Assembly: GCF_035593305.1 (NCBI RefSeq)
Contig: NZ_CP141615.1
Span: 2,573,722 to 2,637,721, forward strand
Origin: Limnochorda sp. L945t
Lineage (GTDB): Bacteria; Bacillota; Limnochordia; Limnochordales; Geochordaceae
Direction: 5' to 3'
DNA: 64,000 nt
Shown: positions 42,038 through 50,258 of the stretch, in pieces
Position numbering within the stretch: the stretch's first letter is position 1
Layout of the letters: the number at the start of each line of letters is the position of its first letter
Notes under the pieces: generated by a model
Seen by the model: only the letters and a program-made list of their open reading frames with translations
What the model was told of the DNA's origin: nothing
Databases searched by the model: none
Made by a program: the position numbers and the translations under genes

Positions 42038-43078
42038 TCAGCCTTCCCGCAGCCACCGCGCCGCCTGCGATGCGTAGTACGTGATGATCAGGTCGGCGCC
42101 GGCCCGGGCCATGGAGGTCAGCATCTCGAGCACGATCGGGCGCCGGTCGATCCAACCCCGGGCGGCCGCCGCCTCGACCATCGCGTACTCGCCGCTGACG
42201 TTGTAGGCCGCCAGCGGCACGGTCGTCCGGTCGCGAAGCTGCCGCAGCACGTCCAGATAGGCCAGAGCCGGCTTGACCATCACGATGTCGGCCCCCTGCG
42301 CCAGGTCCAGGTCCACCTCCCGCAGCGCCTCCCGGGCGTTGGGCGGGTCCATCTGGTAGGCCCTCCGGTCGCCGAAAGCGGGCGCAGACCCCGCGGCCTC
42401 CCGGAACGGCCCGTAGAACGCCGAGGCGAACTTGGCCGAATAACCCATGATGGCGACGTCTTCGTACCCTTCGGCGTCCAGCGCCTCCCGGATGGCCGCC
42501 ACCTGGCCGTCCATCATGGCGCTCGGCGCCACGACGTCGGCTCCCGCACGGGCGTGCGAGAGGGCGGTAGCCGCCAGGCGGGGCAGAGTCGCGTCGTTGT
42601 CCACCTCCACCTGGCCGCGGCGCTCCCGCAGGATGCCGCAGTGGCCGTGCTCCGTGTACTCGCAGAGGCAGACGTCGGTGATCACCACCAGCTCCGGCAA
42701 GCGCTGCTTGAGGCGGCGCACCGCCTGCTGCACGACGCCCTCGGGGTCGTCCGCGCCGCTCCCGCGCGGGTCTTTGCTCGCGGGGATCCCGAAGAGCAGC
42801 ACGGCCTGCACGCCCGCCTCGAGCGCCTCGGATGCCGCCTGCTCCACCCGGTCGACCGGCCAGCGCATCACGCCGGGCATCGACTCCACCGGCTCCGGGG
42901 GGATGCCCGCCGGATGCACGAAACAGGGCTGGATCAGTTGCTCCGGAGAAAGGCGCACCTCCCGCACCATCGACCTCAAGGCTGCCGTGCGGCGAAGCCG
43001 CCGGGGGCGCACCGCCGCGCCCCTGGCCCGCGCCCCGTCGCCGGGCCGGCTGCCCGGGCTTCCCGTCCACACGCTCAT
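42038..43078 (-). CDS. hemB: Porphobilinogen synthase (5-aminolevulinate dehydratase)
   Basis: 346 residues; condenses two 5-aminolevulinates to porphobilinogen. Opening RPRRLRRTAALRSMVRE is typical. The active-site zinc cysteines are Cys137, Cys139 and Cys147 in DVCLCEYTEHGHCGIL, so this is the zinc-dependent type. Schiff-base lysines are Lys216 (MGYSAKFASAFYGPFR) and Lys269 (MVKPALAYLD). An extra basic N-terminus of about 20 residues precedes the domain. ATG 43078 overlaps the hemD stop (ATGA). Confidence 0.96.
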   Translation of the reverse strand: MSVWTGSPGSRPGDGARARGAAVRPRRLRRTAALRSMVREVRLSPEQLIQPCFVHPAGIPPEPVESMPGVMRWPVDRVEQAASEALEAGVQAVLLFGIPASKDPRGSGADDPEGVVQQAVRRLKQRLPELVVITDVCLCEYTEHGHCGILRERRGQVEVDNDATLPRLAATALSHARAGADVVAPSAMMDGQVAAIREALDAEGYEDVAIMGYSAKFASAFYGPFREAAGSAPAFGDRRAYQMDPPNAREALREVDLDLAQGADIVMVKPALAYLDVLRQLRDRTTVPLAAYNVSGEYAMVEAAAARGWIDRRPIVLEMLTSMARAGADLIITYYASQAARWLREG

Positions 43079-43917
43079 CGCCCTTGCCCGTCCCCTTCCA
43101 TCCGAAGCTCTTGCCAGGCTCGCGCGCACGCCGCCGCCAGCGCCTCGGGCGATGGCGACGTGGCCTGCTCGACCCGCCACCCCGCGCCGAGCGCCGCGCC
43201 CGCCGTCGTCGGCCCGATGGCCACCACCCGCACGCGCCCGGGCGGCGGGCCTTTGAGGTGGGCCGTGACGGCACAGACGGCGCTCGGGGATGCCGCCACC
43301 AGCACGTCGACCTCGCCCGAGCGCACCAAGGCGGCGGCCCGCGCTGCGTTGGCCGGGTCGTCCAGGGTGCGGTACGCTTCGACGCGCACCACTGTGGCGC
43401 CGCCCGCGGCGAGCTCTCGCTGCAGCATCTCGTCCGCCCGATCCCCGACGGCCAGCAGGATCCGGGCCCCCTGCAGGTGCCCGCACCGGGCCAGCGCGGC
43501 AGGTATGGCAGCCGCCCGGGGCTCGTCCGGCATGCAGTCGACCCGTACGTGCGCCGCTTCCAGCGCCCTGCGGGTCGCCGCCCCCACCGCGCAGACCCGA
43601 GCCGGCAGCTGCCCGCCGGCGCCTCCTGCGGGAGCCGCTTGCTCGCCCGCGGCGGCCGCTCCCCTGCCGGGAGCCACCGCCCGCAGGGCCTCGGCCAGGG
43701 CCTGGGCGCCGTTGGGGCTCGTGACCACGATCCAGTCGAAACAGCCCTCCCATGCTTCCCGGCACGCCCGCCGCAACGCCTCCGGGTCATCGGGGGGAGC
43801 GATCCGCAGCACCGGGACAGGAGTCACCCGCGCCCCCTCCGCTTCCAGGGCCGCAACCGCCGGGCCGGCCTGGTGGGCGGGCCGCGTCACCAGCACCCTA
43901 CACCCCGAAAGGCGCAT
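43075..43917 (-). CDS. hemD: Uroporphyrinogen-III synthase
   Basis: 280 residues; closes hydroxymethylbilane with inversion of ring D. The family is poorly conserved, but the two-domain pattern is clear: RVLVTRPAHQAGPAVAALEAEG, DWIVVTSPNGAQALAEAL, RVCAVGAATRRALE, ILLAVGDRADEMLQREL, VRVEAYRTLD, VDVLVAASPSAVCAVTAHL and VVAIGPTTAGAALGAGW. ATG 43917 (GGGGAGG seven bases upstream) is preferred over TTG 43920. It overlaps the hemC end by 20 bases. Confidence 0.93.
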   Translation of the reverse strand: MRLSGCRVLVTRPAHQAGPAVAALEAEGARVTPVPVLRIAPPDDPEALRRACREAWEGCFDWIVVTSPNGAQALAEALRAVAPGRGAAAAGEQAAPAGGAGGQLPARVCAVGAATRRALEAAHVRVDCMPDEPRAAAIPAALARCGHLQGARILLAVGDRADEMLQRELAAGGATVVRVEAYRTLDDPANAARAAALVRSGEVDVLVAASPSAVCAVTAHLKGPPPGRVRVVAIGPTTAGAALGAGWRVEQATSPSPEALAAACARAWQELRMEGDGQGR

Positions 43918-45010
43918 CAACGGCCTCCCCCTGCCCTGACTGCACCCGGGCGAGCAGCCGTTCTGCCAGTGTTTCTCCTGCCCGGGCGGCCGAGCCGACG
44001 AGCGCCTGGGGCTCTTCCCCCGGCGCCTCCGCCTCGAGCGAGCCCCGGGCCGCCATCCAGCCCTGGGGCCGGCCGTCGCCTGCCGGCAGCGCCAGGAAGC
44101 CCGTGATGCGAATGTGCCGCCCGCGTACCGACGCGAGCGCCCCGACCGGCCACCGGCAGCCCGCGCCCGTGCGCGCCTGAAACGCCCGCTCCGCCTCGGC
44201 CTGCGCCCGCAGCTCCGGGCGGTCCAGGAGGCCCAGCACCGCCAGCACCTCGGGGTCGTCCCGGCGGCACTCCACCGCCAGGATGCCCTGCCCCGCTGCC
44301 GGCACCATCGCCTCCGGAGCGAAATAGGCGCTCACCCGCCCTGCGAGCCCCAGGCGATGCAGGCCGGCCGCCGCCAGCACCAGCCCGTCGGCGCGGCCCT
44401 CCTCCAGGCGGCGCAGCCGGGTCTCCACGTTGCCCCGCACCTCGACGGCGCGCACCTCCGGATGCAGCATGCGCACCTGCACCCACCGCCGCATGGACGA
44501 CGTGCCGATCCTTGCCCCGGCTCCGAGGCCCCGCAGGCGTCCGGCCGCGTCATCGACCGGCGCACGCCCCGCCGCCGGCCACTGCCCGCCTTCCGCCACG
44601 GCCAGCACCAGCGCGTCGCGCGGGTCTTCCCGGGCGGGAAAGGCCGCGAGCACCAGGGCGTCGGGGAGTTGCGTCGGTACGTCCTTCAGGCTGTGAACGG
44701 CGAGGTCGCAGCGCCCCTCCAGCAGCGCGTGCTCGAGTGCCTTGACGAACGCTCCCACCGTCCCCCCTGGCCCCACCAGCAGGTCGGCCGGCGCCCCCTC
44801 GCCGGGCCGCTCCCCCCCACCGCCCGCACCGGCCCCGGCCGGCCGGTCACCGGCCCACCGCGCCGAGGCCACGTCCCCGTGGGTCGTGACGGGCACCACC
44901 TCGAACTCCAGGCCGCCCGCCCGCCGGCGCAGCATCTCCACCACCAGCGCCGTCTGCTGCATCGCCAGCCGGCTGCCACGGGTCGCCACCCGAAGCGTGC
45001 GTCCCATCAT
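43898..45010 (-). CDS. hemC: Porphobilinogen deaminase (hydroxymethylbilane synthase)
   Basis: 370 residues, longer than the usual ~310. It polymerises four porphobilinogens on a dipyrromethane cofactor attached to Cys285 (ARTGAGCRWPVGA). Other blocks: RVATRGSRLAMQQTALV, CDLAVHSLKDVPTQLP, ARIGTSSMRRWVQV, VEVRGNVETRLRRLEEGRAD, MVPAAGQGILAVECR. The extra length comes from Gly/Ala/Pro-rich insertions at about 47-83, just before the FVKALEHALL helix, and about 141-163, plus a longer C-terminal domain. Start ATG 45010 overlaps the hemA stop by one base (TGATG). Confidence 0.95.
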   Translation of the reverse strand: MMGRTLRVATRGSRLAMQQTALVVEMLRRRAGGLEFEVVPVTTHGDVASARWAGDRPAGAGAGGGGERPGEGAPADLLVGPGGTVGAFVKALEHALLEGRCDLAVHSLKDVPTQLPDALVLAAFPAREDPRDALVLAVAEGGQWPAAGRAPVDDAAGRLRGLGAGARIGTSSMRRWVQVRMLHPEVRAVEVRGNVETRLRRLEEGRADGLVLAAAGLHRLGLAGRVSAYFAPEAMVPAAGQGILAVECRRDDPEVLAVLGLLDRPELRAQAEAERAFQARTGAGCRWPVGALASVRGRHIRITGFLALPAGDGRPQGWMAARGSLEAEAPGEEPQALVGSAARAGETLAERLLARVQSGQGEAVDAPFGV

Positions 45011-46362
45011 CAGCCAGCCGCCCTCGCCGCATCGGCGCCGCCGCTTCCCTGCGCTTCCGTGCGCGGCGGCCCGGCGACGAGCTCCTTGAGGTAGACGGTG
45101 GGGAGGTGCATGAGCTTGTTGGTGAGCCGGCGGGTGAGATGTTCCACGACTTCCCTCGCCCGGGGCGAGAGCTCCCCGTCCAACCTGCCGAGCGCCCACT
45201 CGAGCTCGGCGAGGCGGACCTCCTCCGCCTGCCGGCGCATCGCTACCACCTCCGGAGCGGCCTGGCGCTGGCGCAGCCACTCCACGAAGTGGGCCACCTC
45301 CTGGCCGACGATGTGGTGGGCCGCCTCGAGGTCGGCCGCCCCTGGCGGCCCGGAGAAGGCCCCGCCGCCGGCCCCCAGGTCGTCGATGTGCAGCACGATC
45401 AACCCCGGCGGCATCGGGTCGGGCACCTCCACGTCCCGGGGCACGGCCAGGTCGATCACCCAGAGCGCGCCCTTACCGTTGCGCCGCTGCGCGGCGCTCG
45501 CCAGGGAGGCCGCGTCGATCACGGCGCCCGGCGCCGCCGTCGCCGACACGACCAGGTCGGCCGCCCGCAGCACGGCGGGAAGGGCCTGCAGGCCCTCCGC
45601 CCTGAGCTCGACCTCCCGGTGGAGCCCCCGCCGCCCTTCGATCACCGCCTGTGCGGCGTCCCGGGCCCGTTCGGGGCGCCTCGCGCAGACGGTAAACCGG
45701 CGCACGCCCCGCTCGAGCGCCTCCTGCAGGGCCAGCATCGCCATGCTGCCGCTGCCCACCACCGCGAGATGGGCCTGGTCCCACCGCACGCCGCCCTCTT
45801 CCGCCCGCCGCAGCGCCGCCCGGACCAGCGAAGGGCTCCCGCGGCCGAGGCCGGTCTCCGCCCGCACCCGCTTGCCGGCCCGCACGGCCCTCTCCCACAG
45901 CGCGCTCAGCACGCCGCCCACGGGCCTCACCCGCCGGGCCATCTCCATGGCGTCGCGCACCTGCCCCAGGATCTGGGGCTCCCCGACGATGGCCGACTGC
46001 AGCCCCGCCGCCACCTCGGCGAGGTGGCGTGCGGCATCCTCGCCGGCTCGCTGCACGGCGTGTACCCGGATGGCGCGCTCGCTCATCCCGGAGCGGTGCG
46101 CCAGGCTCCGTACCACCCCGTTGAGGGCGCCCGCCTCTTCCACGTACACCTCGATCCGGTGGCAGGTGGAGAGCACCACGGATCCCGCTCCTTCGGTCCT
46201 CAGCCACTGCTCCACTTGCTCGGGGGTAGACAAGCGCAGGCGCTCTCTCACCTCGAGGGGCGTCGTGCGGTAGTCGAATCCTACCATTGCCGGCCGGGTG
46301 CCCTCGCCCGCTCCCGGGGTGCCACTCCGCCCGGCGGCAGCAATCCGGTACGCAGCGCGCAT
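45010..46362 (-). CDS. hemA: Glutamyl-tRNA reductase
   Basis: 450 residues; reduces glutamyl-tRNA to glutamate-1-semialdehyde, the committed step of C5 heme synthesis. Catalytic Cys67 lies in LSTCHRIEVY; the residue after Cys is His where most enzymes have Asn. Further blocks: IVGEPQILGQVRDAM, the NADPH-binding AVVGSGSMAMLALQEALERG, ADLVVSATAAPGAVI, IDLAVPRDVEVP and the C-terminal dimerisation helices with LTNKLMHLPTVYLKEL. A 24-residue N-terminal extension is present. ATG 46362 shares a base with the preceding stop (TGATG). Often the regulated step by heme feedback. Confidence 0.94.
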   Translation of the reverse strand: MRAAYRIAAAGRSGTPGAGEGTRPAMVGFDYRTTPLEVRERLRLSTPEQVEQWLRTEGAGSVVLSTCHRIEVYVEEAGALNGVVRSLAHRSGMSERAIRVHAVQRAGEDAARHLAEVAAGLQSAIVGEPQILGQVRDAMEMARRVRPVGGVLSALWERAVRAGKRVRAETGLGRGSPSLVRAALRRAEEGGVRWDQAHLAVVGSGSMAMLALQEALERGVRRFTVCARRPERARDAAQAVIEGRRGLHREVELRAEGLQALPAVLRAADLVVSATAAPGAVIDAASLASAAQRRNGKGALWVIDLAVPRDVEVPDPMPPGLIVLHIDDLGAGGGAFSGPPGAADLEAAHHIVGQEVAHFVEWLRQRQAAPEVVAMRRQAEEVRLAELEWALGRLDGELSPRAREVVEHLTRRLTNKLMHLPTVYLKELVAGPPRTEAQGSGGADAARAAG

Positions 46363-47018
46363 CAGCCGGTCGCCTCCTTGTCGGGCAGCGCCGGGGCATG
46401 CCCGCCAGGACCGTAGCGCTCGAGCGTCGCGACCAGGAGCTCGTCGAAAAAGCGCCCCGCCCGCTGAAGGATCTGCCACCCTTCGGGGTCTCCGGCCGGC
46501 GGCCGGTCGAGGGACTGGGCGAGCGCCTGCATGATGCTCTGGCGGAAGACCAGGAAGGCCCGCGCCGTCTCCGCGGCCGACAGCCCCATCTGCACGGCTT
46601 CCTCGCCGTAGCGCCGCATGATCTGCCGGGCGCTGTGCAGGTACGACTCCCCGTCGCCCGGTCGCGCCGCGAAGTGCACGAGCAGCCCCAGCAGCTGCCG
46701 GCCGCTCGCCCGCAGCGCCTCCTCCCGGGTGCGGTAGCGCGCTCTCCACGGTTCGCCCGGCAGCCTCCTCCCCAGCTCCTGCCGGGTCGCAGACAGCGCC
46801 AGGCGGGCCAGATGGTCCACTCCGCCTTCTGCCGGCACGTTCTGCCCCCTGGCCAAAAACGCCAGGAGATCGGCCCGCCGGTAGCGCCGGTGGCCACCAG
46901 GGGTGCGGAAGGCGCTGATGCGCCCCTCGTCGGTCCACCGCCGCAGGGTCGTCTCGTGGACGCCCAGGATCTGGCAGGCCTCTTTGACGCTCACCCAGTC
47001 CACGGCCAACCGGGTCAC
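46362..47018 (-). CDS. MerR/excisionase-type HTH protein with a helical sensor-like domain, inside the heme operon
   Basis: 218 residues. Residues 8-60 form a MerR-type winged helix: VSVKEACQILGVHETTLRRW, TDEGRISAFRTPGGHRRYRR, ADLLAFLARG. The rest (about 80-200) is all-helical with YLHSARQIMRRYGEEAVQMG, LSAAETARAFLVFRQSIMQA, resembling the globin-like N-terminal region of RsbR/RsbRD stressosome proteins, a fold able to hold a small ligand. GTG 47018 overlaps the hemQ stop (GTGA) and its stop overlaps hemA (TGATG). Translational coupling to hemA suggests a regulator of heme synthesis; that role is inference. Confidence 0.78.
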   Translation of the reverse strand: MTRLAVDWVSVKEACQILGVHETTLRRWTDEGRISAFRTPGGHRRYRRADLLAFLARGQNVPAEGGVDHLARLALSATRQELGRRLPGEPWRARYRTREEALRASGRQLLGLLVHFAARPGDGESYLHSARQIMRRYGEEAVQMGLSAAETARAFLVFRQSIMQALAQSLDRPPAGDPEGWQILQRAGRFFDELLVATLERYGPGGHAPALPDKEATG

Positions 47019-47716
47019 CCCATGTCCGCCACGGCGTCGCGCAGGCTCTTGCGCACGCCCGTCACGAACGGCGTCTCGACCTTGACGTAGCGCCGGGCCC
47101 CTGCGGCCCGCAGTGCCCGGATCATCTCCACCAGGCGCGGGAGATGGTCCGTCTCGAAGGCCAGGATCCACTCCCAATCCCCGAGCCCGAAGGCCATCAC
47201 GGTGTTGGCCCGCACGTCCGGATAGGGCCGGGCCAGCTCTCCGTGCTCCCGCAAGAGCGCCGCCCGCTCGGCCGGCGCCAGCAGGTACCACTCCGGCGTG
47301 CGGACGAACGGATAGATGCAGAGGAACCGGCGCGGCGGCTCCCCCTGCACGAAGGCCGGGATGTGCTCGGGGTTGAACTCGGCCGGCCGGTGCAGCCCGA
47401 GAAACGCCCACGTGAGCTCGAGGTGCCGGCCCAGCTGGCTGCGGCGGAAGCGCACGAAGGCCTCCTGTAGCGCCTCGGCCGACGGCCCGGTCCACCACAT
47501 CATGAGGTCCGCATCGGTCCGGAAGCCCGCCGTCGAGTAAACGCCCCGGACGCTCACCCCGCCAGGCGCCGGCTCGTGCTCGAGGCCCAGCAGCGGCTCG
47601 GCCGCCTCCACGGCCCGTTGCCGGTCCGCCTCTGCGAGCGCGCTCCAGCCCGGCGCTCCCTTCCAGATCGTGTAGTAAGCGAAGGTGTCCGCCTGTTGCT
47701 CGGCCATCGCCAGCAC
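47015..47716 (-). CDS. hemQ: Coproheme decarboxylase HemQ/ChdC (chlorite-dismutase family)
   Basis: 233 residues; decarboxylates two propionates of coproheme to give heme b, the last step of the coproporphyrin-dependent pathway. The expected catalytic Tyr is Tyr135 in CIYPFVRTPEWYLL (YPFxR as in actinobacterial-type enzymes rather than the YPMxK of many Bacillota), and His158 in LLREHGELARPYP is the likely proximal heme ligand. FGLGDWEWILAFETDHL and the KVETPFVTG end are standard. GTG 47716 directly follows the hemY stop with AGGAAAGGGG upstream; ATG 47707 is possible. Confidence 0.93.
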   Translation of the reverse strand: MLAMAEQQADTFAYYTIWKGAPGWSALAEADRQRAVEAAEPLLGLEHEPAPGGVSVRGVYSTAGFRTDADLMMWWTGPSAEALQEAFVRFRRSQLGRHLELTWAFLGLHRPAEFNPEHIPAFVQGEPPRRFLCIYPFVRTPEWYLLAPAERAALLREHGELARPYPDVRANTVMAFGLGDWEWILAFETDHLPRLVEMIRALRAAGARRYVKVETPFVTGVRKSLRDAVADMG

Positions 47717-49231
47717 TCATGCCCCTTTCCTGACCGCGTGGCTCGCCCGGGCGAGGCAGCGCTGCGCCGCCTCCTGCCCCTGGCGCACGCAGTCCGAGAT
47801 CCCCATGCCCCTCCACGCGGCGCCCGTGACGAAGAGCCCGGGCCACCGCGAGACCTGTCGCTGCACCTGCTCCACCAGCCCCAGATGCCCGACCCGGTAC
47901 TGGGGCATGGCCCGGGGCCAGCGGAACAGCTGCCGCCAAAGCGGTGGCTGCTCGATCCCTGCGATCTTCGCGAGGTCCTCCTGAAGCGCCTCCAGGAGCC
48001 GATCGTCGGGCAACTCGAGCGCCGCGTCGTCCCCGTGACGCCCCACGAAGCAGCGGATCACCACCAGGCCCCTCGGGCTGGTATGCGGCCATTTGGACGA
48101 CGCCCACGTGCACGCGGTCAGGTGCAGGCCCATCCGCCGCGCCTCGACCGAGGGCACGAGCACCCCCGACGTGCGGCGCACCGCCGACCCCTCCTCCACG
48201 GCGCCCGCGGGGTAGACCAGGGCGGCCACGGCCGTCGAGGCGAAGACGAACTGATCGAGCCCCGCGGCCATGCCCGGATCCCAGGGCCGGACCAGCCTGG
48301 CGGCCGCCGGGGGCGGCACGGTGACCACCACGGCGTCGAACGGCCCCGAGGCCCGCCCGCCTGCCAGGAGCACCCGCCATCCGCCCGCGCTGCCCGGCGG
48401 CTCGAGCCCCGTGACCGCCGCGCCCGTGTGAAGGAGGACTCGCGGCCGCAGATATGCCTCCAGCGCCTGGACGAGCTGCGACAGCCCGCCCCGGAAAGTG
48501 GCGAACGGAGAGGAAACCCCCGCACCGTTGGGAGAGGTGCCGCGGCCTGCCGCAGCGGGCGTGCCTCGCCCCGGGTGCCTTCCGTCGCGCCGGGCCAGCA
48601 TGGCCCGCACCAGCCCGCCGTAGCGCAGTTCGTCCTGGCGCAACGAAGGGTAGGTCGCGAGCAGGCTGAGCTCCCACGGGTCGCCGGCGTGGATGCCGGC
48701 AAGCAGCGGTTCGGCCAGGTACCGGACCGCCTCGGCGCCCAGGCGCCTGCGCACGAAGGCGCCGAGCGACTCGTCGGAATCGCCGGGACGAGGCGGGATC
48801 ACGACGTCCAGACCCATCCGCACCTTGCCCGCCCAGCTCACGATGGGGCTGCGCAAGAACGGCCCCACGCGGGTCGGCATCAGGGCGAACAACCCGTCGG
48901 GCAGCTCCACCAGCCGGCCGCCCCGCATCACGAGGGTCTTGCGCCTGGCCGGGTCGGGGGTCACCACCTGGTCGCCGAGCCCGAGCATCCGGGCCAGCTC
49001 GAGCGCCCAGGGCTTGAACGTGTAAAGCGAGTCGGGGCCGGCCTCCACCATCGCGCCCTCGAAGGCCGGGCCGGCCTCGTCCAGACGCACGGTGCGTACC
49101 TTGCCGCCCAGACGGCCGGCCGCCTCGAAGAGCTCCACGCTGGCGCCGGGCCCTTCGGCCCGCCCCTGCCGCACCAGCTCATGGGCGGCCGCAAGGCCCG
49201 TGATCCCGCCGCCGATGATCGCCACCCTCAT
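47717..49231 (-). CDS. hemY: Coproporphyrinogen III oxidase, oxygen-dependent HemY/CgoX
   Basis: 504 residues, FAD enzyme oxidising coproporphyrinogen III to coproporphyrin III in bacteria with HemQ. The N-terminal dinucleotide-binding motif VAIIGGGITGLAAAHELVRQ and FEAAGRLGGKVRTVRLD bind FAD; PDSLYTFKPWALELARMLGL, PFATFRGGLSQLVQALEAYL and the C-terminal PGLFVTGAAWRGMGISDCVR are typical of protoporphyrinogen-oxidase-like HemY. No signal peptide or transmembrane helix. It lies 22 bases after hemH and abuts hemQ. Confidence 0.94.
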   Translation of the reverse strand: MRVAIIGGGITGLAAAHELVRQGRAEGPGASVELFEAAGRLGGKVRTVRLDEAGPAFEGAMVEAGPDSLYTFKPWALELARMLGLGDQVVTPDPARRKTLVMRGGRLVELPDGLFALMPTRVGPFLRSPIVSWAGKVRMGLDVVIPPRPGDSDESLGAFVRRRLGAEAVRYLAEPLLAGIHAGDPWELSLLATYPSLRQDELRYGGLVRAMLARRDGRHPGRGTPAAAGRGTSPNGAGVSSPFATFRGGLSQLVQALEAYLRPRVLLHTGAAVTGLEPPGSAGGWRVLLAGGRASGPFDAVVVTVPPPAAARLVRPWDPGMAAGLDQFVFASTAVAALVYPAGAVEEGSAVRRTSGVLVPSVEARRMGLHLTACTWASSKWPHTSPRGLVVIRCFVGRHGDDAALELPDDRLLEALQEDLAKIAGIEQPPLWRQLFRWPRAMPQYRVGHLGLVEQVQRQVSRWPGLFVTGAAWRGMGISDCVRQGQEAAQRCLARASHAVRKGA

Positions 49232-49253
49232 ACGGGCCCGCCACCCCTGGCCG

Positions 49254-50258
49254 TCATGTCCACCCGCCGTCCTCCGGCCCGGCCTCGATCACGAGCCGGG
49301 CCAGGGCCTCGATGAAGTCCTCGGCGTCGTTGAGCGAGGCGGTTCTCACCATGGCGATCCCGAGCCGGCGGGCCTGGGCGGCCGCCTCGACATCGAGGTC
49401 GTAGAGCACCTCCAGGTGGTCGGCCACGAAACCCACGGGGCAGACCACCACGCGGCCCACGCCTTCTCCGGCCAGCCGCTCGAGCGCCTCGCTCACGTCG
49501 GGCCCCAGCCAGGGCTCAGCGGTGCGGCCCCGGCTCTGGTAGGCCAGCTCCCAGCGGCCGGCGGCCAGGCCGAGCGAACCGGCCACCGCCTGGCACGTGC
49601 GCTCCAGCTCAGACGGGTAGGGATCGTTCCACGTCCGGATCCTCTCCGGCAGGCTGTGGGCCGTGAAGAGCACCCGGGTGTCCGGAGCGAGGGCCAGCGT
49701 GCCTTCGGCCGTCTGCTCCACGGCATCCCCGGGCAGCCGCCGCGCCGCCTCCCGCACGCGCCGGGCCACCGCCAGCACGAAGGGCTGCAGGGTCGCCCAG
49801 CTCTCGATCCACCGGAAGGAGGGCCGCCTCGACGGCTCGATCGCCTGGAGCGCCTCCCGGGCCGCCTGCACGTAAGCCCCGCTGCTCATGCGAGAGGCAT
49901 GCGGCGCAAGCGCCAGGCCCACCGCTTCCCTGACCCCGTCCCGGGCCATGGCCTCCACGGCTTCGGCAATCCAGGGGTGCCAGTGCCGCATCCCGACGTA
50001 GACGGGCCACCCGAGCCTGCGCTCCAAGGCCCGGGCCTGACGCCGGGTGATTGCGGCCAGGGGCGAGACGCCCCCGATGGCGAGATATCGTGCCTTCAGC
50101 TCCTCCAGGAGCTCGGGGGCCGGGGGCCGCCCGCCCCGGATGTGGGTATAGTACGCCTCGATCTCCTCGAGGCGCTCGGGGCTGCCGTACGCCATCAGCA
50201 GTACCCCACGGCGCGCCGCCCTGCCGGCCGTACCGCCCGCCGGCGTCTCAAGAGGCAT
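49254..50258 (-). CDS. hemH: Coproporphyrin ferrochelatase
   Basis: 334 residues; inserts Fe(II) into coproporphyrin III in this pathway type. Landmarks are GVLLMAYGSPERLEEIEAYY, the RPPAPELLEELKARY loop, YVGMRHWHPWIAEAVE, the metal-binding His in VLFTAHSLPERI and the distal Glu in FVADHLEVLYDLDVEA. No [2Fe-2S] C-terminal extension is present. ATG 50258 has GGGGGG eight bases upstream; ATG 50276 is the alternative. It overlaps hemE by 11 bases. Confidence 0.94.
   Translation of the reverse strand: MPLETPAGGTAGRAARRGVLLMAYGSPERLEEIEAYYTHIRGGRPPAPELLEELKARYLAIGGVSPLAAITRRQARALERRLGWPVYVGMRHWHPWIAEAVEAMARDGVREAVGLALAPHASRMSSGAYVQAAREALQAIEPSRRPSFRWIESWATLQPFVLAVARRVREAARRLPGDAVEQTAEGTLALAPDTRVLFTAHSLPERIRTWNDPYPSELERTCQAVAGSLGLAAGRWELAYQSRGRTAEPWLGPDVSEALERLAGEGVGRVVVCPVGFVADHLEVLYDLDVEAAAQARRLGIAMVRTASLNDAEDFIEALARLVIEAGPEDGGWT

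Noticed and set aside
40659-43790. A 1043-residue frame running from hemD through hemB into hemL
   Set aside because: The hemL part starts at GTG 41987 with a good SD; the rest is a shadow of hemB and hemD, which have clear family motifs in their own frames.
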